From assembly GCA_963844575.1 (NCBI GenBank), contig CAWJOU010000005.1, positions 2,914,001-2,978,000 of the forward strand: DNA of 64,000 nt. The letters run 5' to 3'. The notes below the pieces were generated by a model, which ran no database searches, was not told where the DNA came from, and saw nothing but the letters and a program-made list of their open reading frames with translations. Below are positions 8,953 to 18,191 of the stretch, piece after piece (the stretch's first letter is position 1; each line of letters opens with the position of its first letter). Origin of the DNA: DASZUK01 sp963844575 (GTDB lineage Bacteria > Actinomycetota > Acidimicrobiia > Acidimicrobiales > RAAP-2). A program made the position numbers and the translations under genes.

Positions 8953-9747
8953 ATGAAGCTCGCCGTGGCCGGCGGCACCGGCGTCGTCGGACGACACGTC
9001 GTCCGGGCCGCCCGAGACCGGGGGCACGACGTCGTCGTCGTCAGCCGGTCCGAAGGGATCGACCTCCGCTCCGGCACCGGACTGGCCCACGCCCTCGATG
9101 GCGTCGACCGCATCATCGACTCGGCCAACGCGACGACCACGCGACGGGCCGAGGGAGCCGCGCTGTTCACCGAGATGACCCGGCACCTCCAGTCGACCGG
9201 CGCCGAGCGCGACGTCTCCGGGCTCGTGACGCTGTCCATCGTCGGTCTCGAACGGGTCCCGCTCGGCTACTACCAGGCGAAGCTGGCCCAGGAGGGAGCA
9301 GCCAAGGCCGGCCCGCTCCCGGCCACGATCGTCCGGGCGACCCAATTCCACGAGTTCCCGGCCCAAGTGCTCGCCCGGGCCCGGACCGGGCCGGTCGCCT
9401 TCCTGCCGCACATGCGGATCCAACCCGTCGCCGCCCGTGCGCTGGCCGAGGTCCTGGTCGACGTGGCCGAACAACCGGCCGGGGGCGACACCATCGAGGT
9501 CGCCGGACCGGCGATCGCCGATCTCGTCGCCCTGGCTCGGGCGGCCGTCCGCCGGCGGGGCCGGCACTTCGCCGTCCTCCCGCTACGGGTGCCCGGGGCA
9601 GCCGGGAAGGCGATGCGGACCGGCGGACAGCTCCCCGGCCCCGGTGCCCGGATCGTCGGACCGACGTTCGAGGAGTGGCTCCAGACCGACGACTCGACCC
9701 ACCCGCCTTCTGACCGACGGCGGCACCTACTAGGGTCGCCCACCGCC
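8953..9747 (+). CDS. NAD(P)-binding SDR (NmrA/atypical), open into the next gene
   Basis: The start ATG at 8953 follows a good GGAGGT ribosome binding site. MKLAVAGGTGVVGRHVVRAA is the Rossmann GxxGxxG of atypical short-chain dehydrogenases of the NmrA/YbjT type, which bind NAD(P)H and often act as reductases or redox sensors. Later parts (SIVGLERVPLGYYQAKLAQE, TIVRATQFHEFP) fit that family and place Tyr-x3-Lys around YYQAK. The family normally ends near EEWL, reached here at about 9690, but no stop follows: the frame runs straight into the exported protein starting at 9748. A TGA lies at 9711-9713 in another frame, so a one-base indel would restore a normal 3' end. The end coordinate given is the last base before the next start. 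Confidence 0.7.
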
Positions 9748-11610
9748 ATGGGATCACTCCGTCGGACGCTGACCGCCGGGATCCTGTTCACGCTCTGCCT
9801 CCCCGGCGCGGCGGCCGGCGCGGCCGGACCGGCTCGACCAGCCGCCGGACACGGACGGGCGAGGGACGCCACGAGCGCCCGTCAACCGACCGACTCCAGA
9901 TCGGTCCGACCGGCGGCGGTCGCGGCGGCGGTTCCGTACCAGTACATCGCCAAGGCGTACACGGAGCTGCTGGGCCGGGCCCCGGAGCCGGCCGAGTGGG
10001 CGAACGCGGTCGGGTACTTCCGCGCCGCCGGCTGCTCGCCGGCCTCTCTACGCCGCTTCGGCGACACCGTCCTGTCGTCGACGGCATACCGCGACGACTA
10101 CCCGCCGGGCCCGCAGACCGCCGGGGCGATCGTCCTGACGCTGTACCGGTTCGTCCTCAACCGCGAGCCGGACGCAGCCGGCTACGTCGAGAACCGCGAC
10201 GAGATCGCCGGCGGTCGGGTCAGCCCGCTCGACGCGGCCGGCGACCTCTACGAGACGACCGAGTTCACCGGGCTCACCGCCCCGGCGATCTGCGATCCGA
10301 CCAACCCGAACTACTACTTCGGTGAACCCGGGAACTGGACCGGCTACCCGGCCATCCAGACGCCGGACCAGGGCACACCGGGGCCGGACGGCAGCGAAGC
10401 CGTCCTCCAAGCCGCCCTCGACGCCCGGTCGGCGGCCGGCGGCGGCGTGTTCGCCCTGCCCGCCCGGTCGGTCACCGGCCTGACGACCACGCTGGTCGTG
10501 CCGGGCAACGTCACGCTGACCACGGTCGGCGACCCTGACCCGGACCGGTACGCCGAGATGGGGCGCCTCGTCCGGCTGCCCGGGTTCGGGCCGCTCCCCG
10601 ACTACTCCGGCGAAGAGCTCGTCCGGCTGCAACCGGGGGCCAAGGTGGAGCACGTCTGGGTCGACGGCCAGCGCGACGCCCCGTCGCCGAACGGCTTCTT
10701 GATCTTCGACGTCCGGATGCTCGGCGGAACCGGGACGACCGTGCGGGACGACCGGATCGGGAACCCGTACGGCGCGTCCGACCTGGAGGACGACAGCACA
10801 GGCTCCAACGTGCCCGGCGCGATCGCCTGCGCCCACAACGTCGTCTCGGACAACCTCGTCGAGGCCTACGGGTCGACCCACGTCGTCGCGGCCGGCTCGC
10901 CCGAGCACCCCGAGGCCGACGGGCTGGGGATCTACTGCCAGGACACGACCGTCGCCGACAACGACATCGTCGACGTCTCCGACACCGCGGTGGCCCTGTT
11001 CGACGGCGCGTCCTTCCTGGCGACGACCCGGCCGCAGCAGTCGAAGATCCTCGACAACACCGTCGTCTCCGCCGGGAACTCGTACTCGTTCGGGATCGCC
11101 ACCGACCCGTCGTACGCGCTCCACCAGGGCGCCGAGCCCGGCGGTGACCAGCCGGCGGTGACCAGCCGCTCGTTCGCCGGGACCGTCATCGCCGGCAACC
11201 GGTTCTGGAGCGGCACCCGCACGCACATCGGCGTCGTCCTCAGCTCCGGCACCCACGACCTGTTCGGCTCGACCGTCCACCAGAACTGCGCGCTACCCGA
11301 TACCGCTGGTCAGGCCGAGTGCGGCGGCGGCCGCAACGCCCTCGGTGCGACCTGGACCGGCAACTCGACCGGCGGCCAGCTCCTCGAAGCCGAGATCGGC
11401 ATCTACGTCGGCGGGACCGTCGACGCCACGTTCCGCGCCAACGACCTGTCGCGCCTGGTCGAGGTGGACGGCGGGTTCTGCCCGCACTACCCGGTGGTCC
11501 TGGCCCCCGGGTTCGCCACCGGGGTCCGGCTGACAAGACGGAGCCGGGACGAGACGGTGCACCAGGACGTCGATCTGGCCAGTGACAGCTGCATCAACCC
11601 GGCCTTCTGA
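9748..11610 (+). CDS. Exported protein with DUF4214 domain and right-handed beta-helix
   Basis: From the internal ATG at 9748 the product has a typical signal peptide (MGSLRRTLTAGILFTLCLPG). A DUF4214-type helical domain follows (YTELLGRAPEPAEW and LYRFVLNREPDAAGYVENRD, residues about 70-165), as found in secreted or surface-layer associated proteins. The rest is a long region rich in N-x-V/I strands (HNVVSDNLVEAYGSTHV, VADNDIVDVSDTAVALFDG, GTVIAGNRFWSG) that reads as a pectate-lyase-like parallel beta-helix. Cys residues near the end may pair. The gene is in the same frame as the SDR ahead of it with no intervening stop. An internal signal peptide in a fusion would make no sense, so separate translation from 9748 is preferred. 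The enzymatic role is unknown; a carbohydrate-active or adhesive surface role is likely. Confidence 0.75.
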   Translation: MGSLRRTLTAGILFTLCLPGAAAGAAGPARPAAGHGRARDATSARQPTDSRSVRPAAVAAAVPYQYIAKAYTELLGRAPEPAEWANAVGYFRAAGCSPASLRRFGDTVLSSTAYRDDYPPGPQTAGAIVLTLYRFVLNREPDAAGYVENRDEIAGGRVSPLDAAGDLYETTEFTGLTAPAICDPTNPNYYFGEPGNWTGYPAIQTPDQGTPGPDGSEAVLQAALDARSAAGGGVFALPARSVTGLTTTLVVPGNVTLTTVGDPDPDRYAEMGRLVRLPGFGPLPDYSGEELVRLQPGAKVEHVWVDGQRDAPSPNGFLIFDVRMLGGTGTTVRDDRIGNPYGASDLEDDSTGSNVPGAIACAHNVVSDNLVEAYGSTHVVAAGSPEHPEADGLGIYCQDTTVADNDIVDVSDTAVALFDGASFLATTRPQQSKILDNTVVSAGNSYSFGIATDPSYALHQGAEPGGDQPAVTSRSFAGTVIAGNRFWSGTRTHIGVVLSSGTHDLFGSTVHQNCALPDTAGQAECGGGRNALGATWTGNSTGGQLLEAEIGIYVGGTVDATFRANDLSRLVEVDGGFCPHYPVVLAPGFATGVRLTRRSRDETVHQDVDLASDSCINPAF

Positions 11611-11619
11611 GGCCTACGG

Positions 11620-12819
11620 CTACAGGACGCCGGCCGGCCGCTTGCCGCGGTCGACGACCCCGGTGAGGAAGTCGGCGTACCGGCGGATGAGCACCGGCCA
11701 CTGGTAGTACTCGTCGACGTAGGCGCGGCCCCGCTCGCCGAGCCGCCGCCGCAGGTCGGCGTCGCCCAGCAGCCGGTCGAGGATGGCTTCGAACTCCCGG
11801 TACGAGCCGAACCAGAGCCCGCCGCCGGAGCGCTCGCAGTGTTCGCGGGTGGGGTCGCAGGTGGCGTTGACGACGACCGGGACCCGCTCGATCCACGCTT
11901 CGAGGACGACGAGCGAGAACGACTCGAGGGCCGACGGGGAGACCGAGACGGTGGCGTCGCGCACGATGTCCCACTTGTCGGCCTCGTCGACGATCCCCGT
12001 CAGCACTACGTCCGGATGGTCGGGGATCTTGGCCGAGATCGGCCCGACGAGGGCGAGGGCGAGCGGGCCGGGGTGGCGCTCCTTGTACGTCCGGAAGAAC
12101 GCGGCGAGCATCGACGAACCCTTGTGGTCGTCGACCCGGCCGACGCTGACGATGTACGGCCGGTCCCCGAGGCCGAGCACGTCGGCGCCCGGGCGCCCAC
12201 CGGCGGTGCCTTCGGCGACGCCGAGACCGAGGACGATCTGCGGCCGGTCGGCCACCGGGTGCACCCGTTGGACGAGCCGCCGCTCGGCGATCGTGTGGTA
12301 GCAGAGCGCGTCGGCGTTGGCGTACGTGCCCCGGAAGGCCGGCAGGTAGAGCGCGGGCTCGTCGTGGGCGGCCGGGTGCAGCACCGCGGGCATCGGCACG
12401 CGGCCGATGCCGCGGACCGTCGGGTAGTAGAGGTACGGGTAGAACGCGGCGACGTCGACGTCGCTGTCGCAGAGCGCCTCGATCAGCGCCGGCGTCACCG
12501 GACCGTTGAGGTCGACCCAGCGTTCGGACTCCCGGCGCGTCGCCTCCGCCGGGGCGATGCGGAGGCGGCCGTCCAGCCCGTAGAAGTCCGGGTCCCGACC
12601 GGCGGCCGACGCGAACCGGTGGACCGTCACCCCGTTGAGCTCGCTGTCGCCCGCCGGGAGCTCGTCGTCCCACGAGATGTGGTCGAGCGCGCCGGTCGAG
12701 AACACCTCGACGTCCCAACCGCACTCCGAGACGAGATGCTCGGCCAGCTGGCGGGCGGCCGTCTCGGCCCCACCCATGATCTCCGGCCCGTACCGCGGCG
12801 TGACGAACGCGACCCTCAT
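11620..12819 (-). CDS. Glycosyltransferase family 4 (GT-B)
   Basis: The start ATG at 12819 overlaps the stop of the upstream glycosyltransferase (ATGA), giving 399 residues; an earlier ATG 15 bases upstream is less likely. MRVAFVTPRYGPEIMGGAET is the N-terminal GT4 signature for nucleotide-sugar dependent transferases. The C-terminal half has YIVSVGRVDDHKGSSMLAAF and VSVSPSALESFSLVVLEAW, the donor-binding E(x7)E-like region. Such enzymes are retaining and cytoplasmic. It is the last gene of the exporter operon, so it most likely adds a sugar to the lipid-linked glycan moved by the Wzm/Wzt pair. Donor and acceptor cannot be read from sequence. Confidence 0.85.
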   Translation of the reverse strand: MRVAFVTPRYGPEIMGGAETAARQLAEHLVSECGWDVEVFSTGALDHISWDDELPAGDSELNGVTVHRFASAAGRDPDFYGLDGRLRIAPAEATRRESERWVDLNGPVTPALIEALCDSDVDVAAFYPYLYYPTVRGIGRVPMPAVLHPAAHDEPALYLPAFRGTYANADALCYHTIAERRLVQRVHPVADRPQIVLGLGVAEGTAGGRPGADVLGLGDRPYIVSVGRVDDHKGSSMLAAFFRTYKERHPGPLALALVGPISAKIPDHPDVVLTGIVDEADKWDIVRDATVSVSPSALESFSLVVLEAWIERVPVVVNATCDPTREHCERSGGGLWFGSYREFEAILDRLLGDADLRRRLGERGRAYVDEYYQWPVLIRRYADFLTGVVDRGKRPAGVL

Positions 12820-14060
12820 CGGGTGTTCACCCACCCACCCGGGGCCCCGATGACGTCGGCGTCGGTGTCAGCGCCGGCCCTGGCGCCGGCGACCGACGCA
12901 ATGGCGTCGACGGTCCGCTGCCCCGATCCGGCGAGCGTGTGCTCGGCCACCTGCCGGCGACCGGCGGCGGCGAGCCGGTCCCGCAGCGACCGGTCGGTGA
13001 GCACCCGGCGGACGGCCGCGGCGATGACCGACGGTCCGGCCGGGTCGAGCAGCAATCCGGCATCGCCGACGGTGCCGTCGACCGCGCCGGCCGACCGGGC
13101 GACGACCGGCACGCCGACGTGCATGGCCTCGAGCAGCGGTACCCCGAAGCCCTCGTGGAGCGACGCCGAGACGTACACGTCGGCCGCGTCGAAGTACGCG
13201 GCGAGGGCGGCGTCGGAGACCTCGCCAGCGATCCGGACGGCCCTCTGCAGGCCGAGGTCGGTGATGAAGGCCCGGAGGGCCGCGAGGTATCGGTTCGACG
13301 GCGTCGACCCGACGAGATGGAGCCGGGCGGTCGGGTCGTAGAGGCGACGGTAGGCCCAGAGGGCTTTGACCAGGTCGTGCTGGGCCTTCGAGGGCACGAC
13401 CCGGCCGACGAAGAGCCAGTCCGCCCCGACGGCCCCGTCGCCCGCCGCGGTCCCGGCCGGCGGGCCGGCCAGCCGGGCGACCTTCTCGGCGGCCAACCGG
13501 GCGGCGACGCGCTGATCGGGCGTGGTGACCAGTCGGTCGAGGTCGACGAGGACGGGGACGACGGCCGTCCGCGGGCAACCGGCGGCGACGAGGTCGACCT
13601 CGTTGTAGTCGCTGTCGGCGAGCCCGAGGACCGACCGCGGCGCGAGCGCGGCAAGTTGCCGGAGCGCTTCGGCCGACCGGCGGGCCGGTTCGGGGTCCCA
13701 CCGCTCGGAGAGCGCCGGACGAGTGATGTTGTGGTAGTCGAGGACGAGCGGCTCGGACCGGGTGAGGAGGAAGTCGGCGACGGCCGACGACGTCGAGAGC
13801 TGGTAGACGAGGACGTCGCCGGGACGGGCCCGACGCGGGTACTCCTCCAGCGGGAGCGATTCGGCGAGCAGCTCGTCGTGCGTCGCCTCGGCGAAGATCT
13901 CCGACCGCCACCCAGCCGCCCGGAGGACGTCACGGAGGAGCAACGTATGGCTCCCGGTGGCGTCTCGCGGGATGAGCGCGGGGACGAACTGGTAGACCGC
14001 TCCCGAGCGAGAGCCGGTGGCCACCGCGACGCCGGCGCCGGTCGCCGACCGGGCGTTCAC
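12816..14060 (-). CDS. Glycosyltransferase family 4 (GT-B), intact paralogue of the broken copy
   Basis: A GTG start at 14060 overlaps the upstream methyltransferase stop (GTGA), giving 414 residues. Landmarks are YQFVPALIPRDATGSHT, LVLDYHNITRPALSERW, DWLFVGRVVPSKAQHDLVKA and YVSASLHEGFGVPLLEAM, the last being the canonical GT4 EGFGxPxxEA loop. The same landmarks occur in both halves of the frameshifted gene at 304-1478, so the two are paralogues. Its neighbours are Wzm, Wzt and a methyltransferase-like protein upstream and another GT4 downstream, all overlapping or nearly so, which indicates one polycistronic transcript for surface polysaccharide synthesis. It is cytoplasmic or peripheral membrane. 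Confidence 0.87.
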   Translation of the reverse strand: MNARSATGAGVAVATGSRSGAVYQFVPALIPRDATGSHTLLLRDVLRAAGWRSEIFAEATHDELLAESLPLEEYPRRARPGDVLVYQLSTSSAVADFLLTRSEPLVLDYHNITRPALSERWDPEPARRSAEALRQLAALAPRSVLGLADSDYNEVDLVAAGCPRTAVVPVLVDLDRLVTTPDQRVAARLAAEKVARLAGPPAGTAAGDGAVGADWLFVGRVVPSKAQHDLVKALWAYRRLYDPTARLHLVGSTPSNRYLAALRAFITDLGLQRAVRIAGEVSDAALAAYFDAADVYVSASLHEGFGVPLLEAMHVGVPVVARSAGAVDGTVGDAGLLLDPAGPSVIAAAVRRVLTDRSLRDRLAAAGRRQVAEHTLAGSGQRTVDAIASVAGARAGADTDADVIGAPGGWVNTR

Positions 14061-15019
14061 CGGATCGTGTCGAGGACGGCGACGACGAGATAGTCGGTCG
14101 CCGAGGGCCCCTCGTGCACGGTCACCGCGTAGCCGAGGGAGCGAAGGAGATGGGTCCACGTCGCCGGGCGGAGCGGGCGGCCGGGCGCGAGGTCGGCCTC
14201 CGGCGGTGCGTCGTCGGCGTCCCAACCGGCCGGCGACATCGAGTGGACGACGAGGACGCCGTCGGGGGCGAGGCGGTCCCGGAGCAGCCCGAGCAGCTGC
14301 TGGCGCTCGCCATGGGCCATCCCGTCGACGACGCCGCCGAGGACGACGCCGCCGAGGGAGGCTGGCTCGATGGCGCGCAGGTGATCGAGGACCGGCTCCT
14401 CTCGGAGGTCCCCGGCCGGCTCGTCCCGGTCGGTCCGGCCGGGCCTCGGGTCGACGCCGTAGGCGTCGACGTGGTCGTCGGCCAGCACACCGACGAGCCA
14501 GCCATCGCCGCAGGCCGCGTGGAGAACCCGGCCGGGCGCCCCGGCGAGCGCCTTACGGGCCTCGGGAACCCACCAGGCGTCGGCCGCGGTCGCACCGGGC
14601 GCGTCGACGACCGGCGCCGGCGGGACCTGCTGGGCGTCGAGCTGCCGGCGGAGCTCGGCGACCCGGTCGTCGAGCAGGTGCAGTGCCCGGCTGGTGGCGC
14701 TGGCGAACTGGGACACCTGATGGGTGATGTAGCCGATGTACCAGAGGTTGAGCGATCGGAGGCCCTTCTTGATCGCCGCGCCGCCGGACTTGTTCGAGCC
14801 GATCGGGACGACCGGATCGATGAACGCCGCCGTGTCGACCAGCCGGAGGGCATCGTCGAGACCACCGCCGCGGCCGGCCACCGGGGAGTGCTCGAGGAAG
14901 AGCTCGTCGAGCTCCCGCTCGATCCGCGCCGGCAGATCGCCCGAGGACCGCCGGCGACGGACCTCGTCGTCGATCTCCAGCATGACCTGCGCCAGGTACG
15001 CCCGGTCGTCTTCGCTCAC
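14057..15019 (-). CDS. Methyltransferase-like protein of the polysaccharide operon
   Basis: The 320-residue protein has an N-terminal helical half with SNKSGGAAIKKGLRSLNLWY (residues about 75-95) and a predicted coiled segment (SRALHLLDDRVAELRRQLDA). A C-terminal Rossmann-like domain follows: GRVLHAACGDGWLVGVLADD matches a class I SAM-binding motif I, then VVLGGVVDGMAHGERQQLLG and DGVLVVHSMSP. This architecture recurs in methyltransferases linked to O-antigen-like ABC exporters, where end-capping can signal export. That reading fits the position directly after the Wzt ATPase with its C-terminal substrate-binding domain. It is paralogous to 1475-2521 but has a better SAM motif. A short direct repeat (two copies of CAACTCCCCGATCACG) lies just before its start codon. 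Confidence 0.7.
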   Translation of the reverse strand: MSEDDRAYLAQVMLEIDDEVRRRRSSGDLPARIERELDELFLEHSPVAGRGGGLDDALRLVDTAAFIDPVVPIGSNKSGGAAIKKGLRSLNLWYIGYITHQVSQFASATSRALHLLDDRVAELRRQLDAQQVPPAPVVDAPGATAADAWWVPEARKALAGAPGRVLHAACGDGWLVGVLADDHVDAYGVDPRPGRTDRDEPAGDLREEPVLDHLRAIEPASLGGVVLGGVVDGMAHGERQQLLGLLRDRLAPDGVLVVHSMSPAGWDADDAPPEADLAPGRPLRPATWTHLLRSLGYAVTVHEGPSATDYLVVAVLDTIR

Positions 15020-15049
15020 GCCAACTCCCCGATCACGTCAACTCCCCGA

Positions 15050-16348
15050 TCACGCCGACTCGACCATCTCGGTCGGGACGACGGCCACCTGGACCGGGAC
15101 GGCGATGATGCCGGTCGCCCGGCCGGGGTTCATCACCTCGAAGGTGCAGGCCGGTTCCCGCCAGTCGTACAGGATGCCGCCGGGCCCGGTGATCCCCACG
15201 TTGACCTCGTACGTCCCGTCGAACAGGGGCAGGTCGTCGAAGTGGAAGTCGACGGCCCCCGGCCCGGCCCCGACGTCGTGCTGGAGGCCCATGATCTCGG
15301 TATCCGTCCGGAACAGGATCGTCCCGTCGTCGAGGCGGATCTCGATGGCCACGACCACCCCGTCGGTGGCCTCCGAGGCCTGGTAGCCGGCTCGGACGAC
15401 GAGGGTCTCCCGGGGGAGGAGGTACCGCCGCTCGTTGGCCTCGGGGTAGAAGGCGATCACGTCGGTGATGCGGACCGGACGGGACCGGTCGGCGGCCATC
15501 CCCTCCACCGGGGTCGCCGAGATCGTCGGCGGGAGAACGGCCGGTCCGGTCGGCGCGGGTGCCGGGTCGGGGGCGGCGGGCTCGTCCCCGCCGCCCAGGG
15601 CCAGCTCGTCGCCGGCCTCCATCAACCGTTCCCGGAACAGCCGGACGGCCTCCCCGGGGGTTCCGTGGCCGATCATGATCCCGTCCGACAGGACGACGGC
15701 CCGGTCGCAGATCGCCCGGACCTGGTCGGGTGAGTGCGAGACGAACAGGATCGTCCGACCCTCACGCTGGAACTTCTTGATCCGGTCCATGCACTTGCGC
15801 TGGAACCGCTCGTCGCCGACGGCGAGGACCTCGTCGACGACGAGCACGTCCGGGTCGACGTTGACGGCGACGGCGAAGCCGAGCCGCACGTACATGCCGG
15901 ACGAGTAGAACTTGACCTGGTTGTCGATGAACTGGCCGAGCTCGGCGAACTCGACGATGTCGTCGAAAAGCCGATCGACCTCGCGCTTGGAGAGGCCGAG
16001 CATCGACCCGTTGAGGTAGATGTTCTCCCGACCGGACAGGTCCTGCTGGAACCCGGCACCGAGCTCGAGCAGCCCGGCCAGCTTGCCCCGGACGACGACC
16101 TGGCCGGACGTCGGCTGGAGGACACCGCAGATGCACTTGAGGGCGGTCGACTTCCCGGACCCGTTCCGGCCGAGGATGCCGACGGTCTCGCCCTCCTTCA
16201 CCTCGAAGGACACGTCCCGCAGAGCCCAGAGGTCCTCGTAGGGGACCCGACCGATGTGGATCAGCTTCTCCTTCAAGGAGGTGTACTTCTCGTGGTACAG
16301 GCGGAACCGCTTGGAGACGTCCTGGACGTCCACTGCCAACTGGCTCAT
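15050..16348 (-). CDS. wzt: ABC transporter ATP-binding protein, Wzt type
   Basis: ATG at 16348 begins MSQLAVDVQDVSKRF, giving 432 residues. The nucleotide-binding domain has Walker A GRNGSGKST, the signature region YSSGMYVRLGFAVAV and Walker B VLVVDEVLAVGDERF. From about residue 290 a separate C-terminal beta-sandwich (FPEANERRYLLPRETLVVRA to the end) follows, the hallmark of Wzt proteins that recognise the modified non-reducing end of the polysaccharide before export. It pairs with the permease immediately upstream on the same strand, the permease stop lying 5 bases before this start. Function: ATP-driven export of an undecaprenyl-linked glycan across the inner membrane. Confidence 0.88.
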   Translation of the reverse strand: MSQLAVDVQDVSKRFRLYHEKYTSLKEKLIHIGRVPYEDLWALRDVSFEVKEGETVGILGRNGSGKSTALKCICGVLQPTSGQVVVRGKLAGLLELGAGFQQDLSGRENIYLNGSMLGLSKREVDRLFDDIVEFAELGQFIDNQVKFYSSGMYVRLGFAVAVNVDPDVLVVDEVLAVGDERFQRKCMDRIKKFQREGRTILFVSHSPDQVRAICDRAVVLSDGIMIGHGTPGEAVRLFRERLMEAGDELALGGGDEPAAPDPAPAPTGPAVLPPTISATPVEGMAADRSRPVRITDVIAFYPEANERRYLLPRETLVVRAGYQASEATDGVVVAIEIRLDDGTILFRTDTEIMGLQHDVGAGPGAVDFHFDDLPLFDGTYEVNVGITGPGGILYDWREPACTFEVMNPGRATGIIAVPVQVAVVPTEMVESA

Positions 16349-16352
16349 CGGG

Positions 16353-17291
16353 TCAGAGCTCCTCGGCGAAGTTGCCGGCCAGCCGACCGAAGACCACCAT
16401 GGCCAGGTAGAACAAGACCACGGACACCCCGAGAACGGCGGCGTCGGCCCAGACATAGGTGCTGGCTGGCCAGCTGGGAATGAGCTGGGCGGAGGCGCCG
16501 GGCGGGGCGGTCAGCTTCACCAGGCCCGGCCGGTTGTAAAGGACCCGCTGGAAGGTCATCACCACGGGCGTCATCGGGTTGAGGAAGTACACCCAGGCGT
16601 ACCCCTTGCCGTGGAGATGGGGGGCCAGCTGCCGCTGGTAGGAGTACACGATGGGGCACGCCCAGAACCAGGCCGCCCCGACCAGCACCTCGACCAGGTG
16701 CTGGGTGTCCCGGAGGTAGACGTTCACCGAGGCCAGGAAGATGCCTAGGGCCGAAGCGAAGACCAGCGTAGGGACGATGGCCACCAGCAGCAGCCAGATG
16801 AGCGGCCAGGCCGGGGCCATGTGGAGGGCGAGCATGAAGATGGCCATCACGCAGGCCTGGAAGAAGAAGAAGACACCGGCCGACCCCATGGCTGCCAGGG
16901 CCAGGATCTCCCGGGGGAAGGAGACCTTCTTGACGAGGCCGGCGTTGTTGACGACCACCCCGGTGGCCGTGATGACCCCGGTCTGGAAGAAGTTCCAGAG
17001 CAGGAGGCCGGCGAACAGGAAGACGACGAAGTTGGGGATCCCGTTCTTCAGGAGGACCCCGAACACGAGGGTGTAGACGGCCAGCGTCATGGCCGGCGAC
17101 AGCATCGACCACAGGAGACCGAGGAACGAGTTCTTGTACTTGACCTTGATCTCGGTGCGGACGAGGTAGACGAGCAGCTCCCGGGAACGCCAGATCTCGG
17201 CCAGCCGCCGGAAGACGCTGACGTCGGCCGACACGACACGGGTGACCTTGTTCCGGGTGACCGGGCCCTCCTCGAGGGTAGGGTCGGCCAT
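16353..17291 (-). CDS. wzm: ABC transporter permease, Wzm type
   Basis: The product is an ABC-2 type integral membrane permease with six hydrophobic segments. They include LGLLWSMLSPAMTLAVYTLV, FVVFLFAGLLLWNFFQ, MGSAGVFFFFQACVMAIF, a central WPLIWLLLVAIVPTLVF and a C-terminal AAVLGVSVVLFYLAMVVF. The IKVKYKNSFLG and YLRDTQHLVEVLVG stretches are typical of polysaccharide exporters. I chose ATG 17291 (312 residues), close to family size. A GTG at 17393 just past the clpP stop would add a Pro-rich 34-residue extension and cannot be excluded. It acts with the Wzt ATPase as the export channel for the glycan built by the downstream transferases. Confidence 0.85.
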   Translation of the reverse strand: MADPTLEEGPVTRNKVTRVVSADVSVFRRLAEIWRSRELLVYLVRTEIKVKYKNSFLGLLWSMLSPAMTLAVYTLVFGVLLKNGIPNFVVFLFAGLLLWNFFQTGVITATGVVVNNAGLVKKVSFPREILALAAMGSAGVFFFFQACVMAIFMLALHMAPAWPLIWLLLVAIVPTLVFASALGIFLASVNVYLRDTQHLVEVLVGAAWFWACPIVYSYQRQLAPHLHGKGYAWVYFLNPMTPVVMTFQRVLYNRPGLVKLTAPPGASAQLIPSWPASTYVWADAAVLGVSVVLFYLAMVVFGRLAGNFAEEL

Positions 17292-17395
17292 CGGCGAGGC
17301 ATCGCCGACGTGTCGGGGCTGGGTGTCGGATGCCGGGGGGTCCTCGGGTCTCGGTCGGGCTCCCGGCGGGGGGACCGGTGCTTCGAGCGCCACGT

Positions 17396-18007
17396 TCAGT
17401 TGCCGCCGACCTGGGCGGTCGACCGGTCGATGACGCGGTCGATGAACCCGTACTCGTGGGCCTCTTCGGCCGTGAACCACCGGTCCCGGTCCGAGTCGGC
17501 CTCGATCCGCTCGATCGGCTGGCCGGTGTGGAAGGCGATCCGCTCGGCCATCATCCGCTTGAGGTAGACGATCTGCTCCGCCTGGATGGCGATGTCGGCG
17601 GCCTGGCCCTGCATCGCCCCGGACGGCTGGTGCATCAGGATCCGCGAGTGCGGCAGCGCGTACCGCTTCCCCGGGGCCCCCGAACAGAGGAGGAACTGCC
17701 CCATCGAGGCGGCCAGGCCGACGCAGATGGTGGCCACGTCGGGACCGACGTACTGCATGGTGTCGTAGATGGCGAGGCCGTCGGTGACCGATCCCCCGGG
17801 GGAGTTGATGTACAGGGAGATGTCCTTCTCGTGGTCCTCGGCCTCCAGCAGGATCAGCTGGGCGCAGACCACGTTGGCCGTGTTCTGGTCGATGGCGCTG
17901 CCGATGAAGACGATCCGTTCCTTCAGGAGCCGCTGATAGATGTCGGCCGAGGGCTCCGGGCCCCCGGAGGCGGACAGGACAGACGGGATGGCGGGGTCAA
18001 TGGCCAT
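17396..18007 (-). CDS. clpP: ATP-dependent Clp protease proteolytic subunit
   Basis: The 203-residue serine protease has family length and motifs: YINSPGGSVTDGLAIYDTM, catalytic Ser101 in GLAASMGQ, His126 in LMHQPSG, and the acidic residue in the DSDRDRWFTAEEA loop (around 171-175). It forms the tetradecameric barrel that degrades unfolded substrates, including ssrA-tagged ones, with ClpX or ClpC. No second clpP or clpX lies next to it. It sits head-to-tail ahead of the glycan exporter genes, but whether they share a transcript is unclear. The divergent neighbour is tRNA-Leu. Confidence 0.95.
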   Translation of the reverse strand: MAIDPAIPSVLSASGGPEPSADIYQRLLKERIVFIGSAIDQNTANVVCAQLILLEAEDHEKDISLYINSPGGSVTDGLAIYDTMQYVGPDVATICVGLAASMGQFLLCSGAPGKRYALPHSRILMHQPSGAMQGQAADIAIQAEQIVYLKRMMAERIAFHTGQPIERIEADSDRDRWFTAEEAHEYGFIDRVIDRSTAQVGGN

Positions 18008-18104
18008 CCAGTGAGGCTACCCGCCGCGGGCCGTCAGCGGGGACACGCCCGGGGCCGTCGGCCGCCGGAGCTACGCTGGCCGAGCTCGCTTGGACGGGCC
18101 CGCT

Positions 18105-18186
18105 GCGGGCGTGGCGGAACCGGTAGACGCGCCGGGTTTAGGTCCCGGTCCCTTCGGGGGTGGAGGTTCGAATCCTCTCGTCCGCA
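18105..18186 (+). tRNA. tRNA-Leu (anticodon UAG)
   Basis: It folds as a class II tRNA. The acceptor GCGGGCG (18105-18111) pairs with CGTCCGC (18179-18185, one G-U), followed by discriminator A at 18186. The anticodon stem CCGGG/CCCGG encloses TTTAGGT with TAG as anticodon. A variable arm (TCCCTTCGGGGGT) and T-loop GGTTCGAATCC follow. CCA is not encoded. Confidence 0.95.
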
Positions 18187-18191
18187 CTGTT

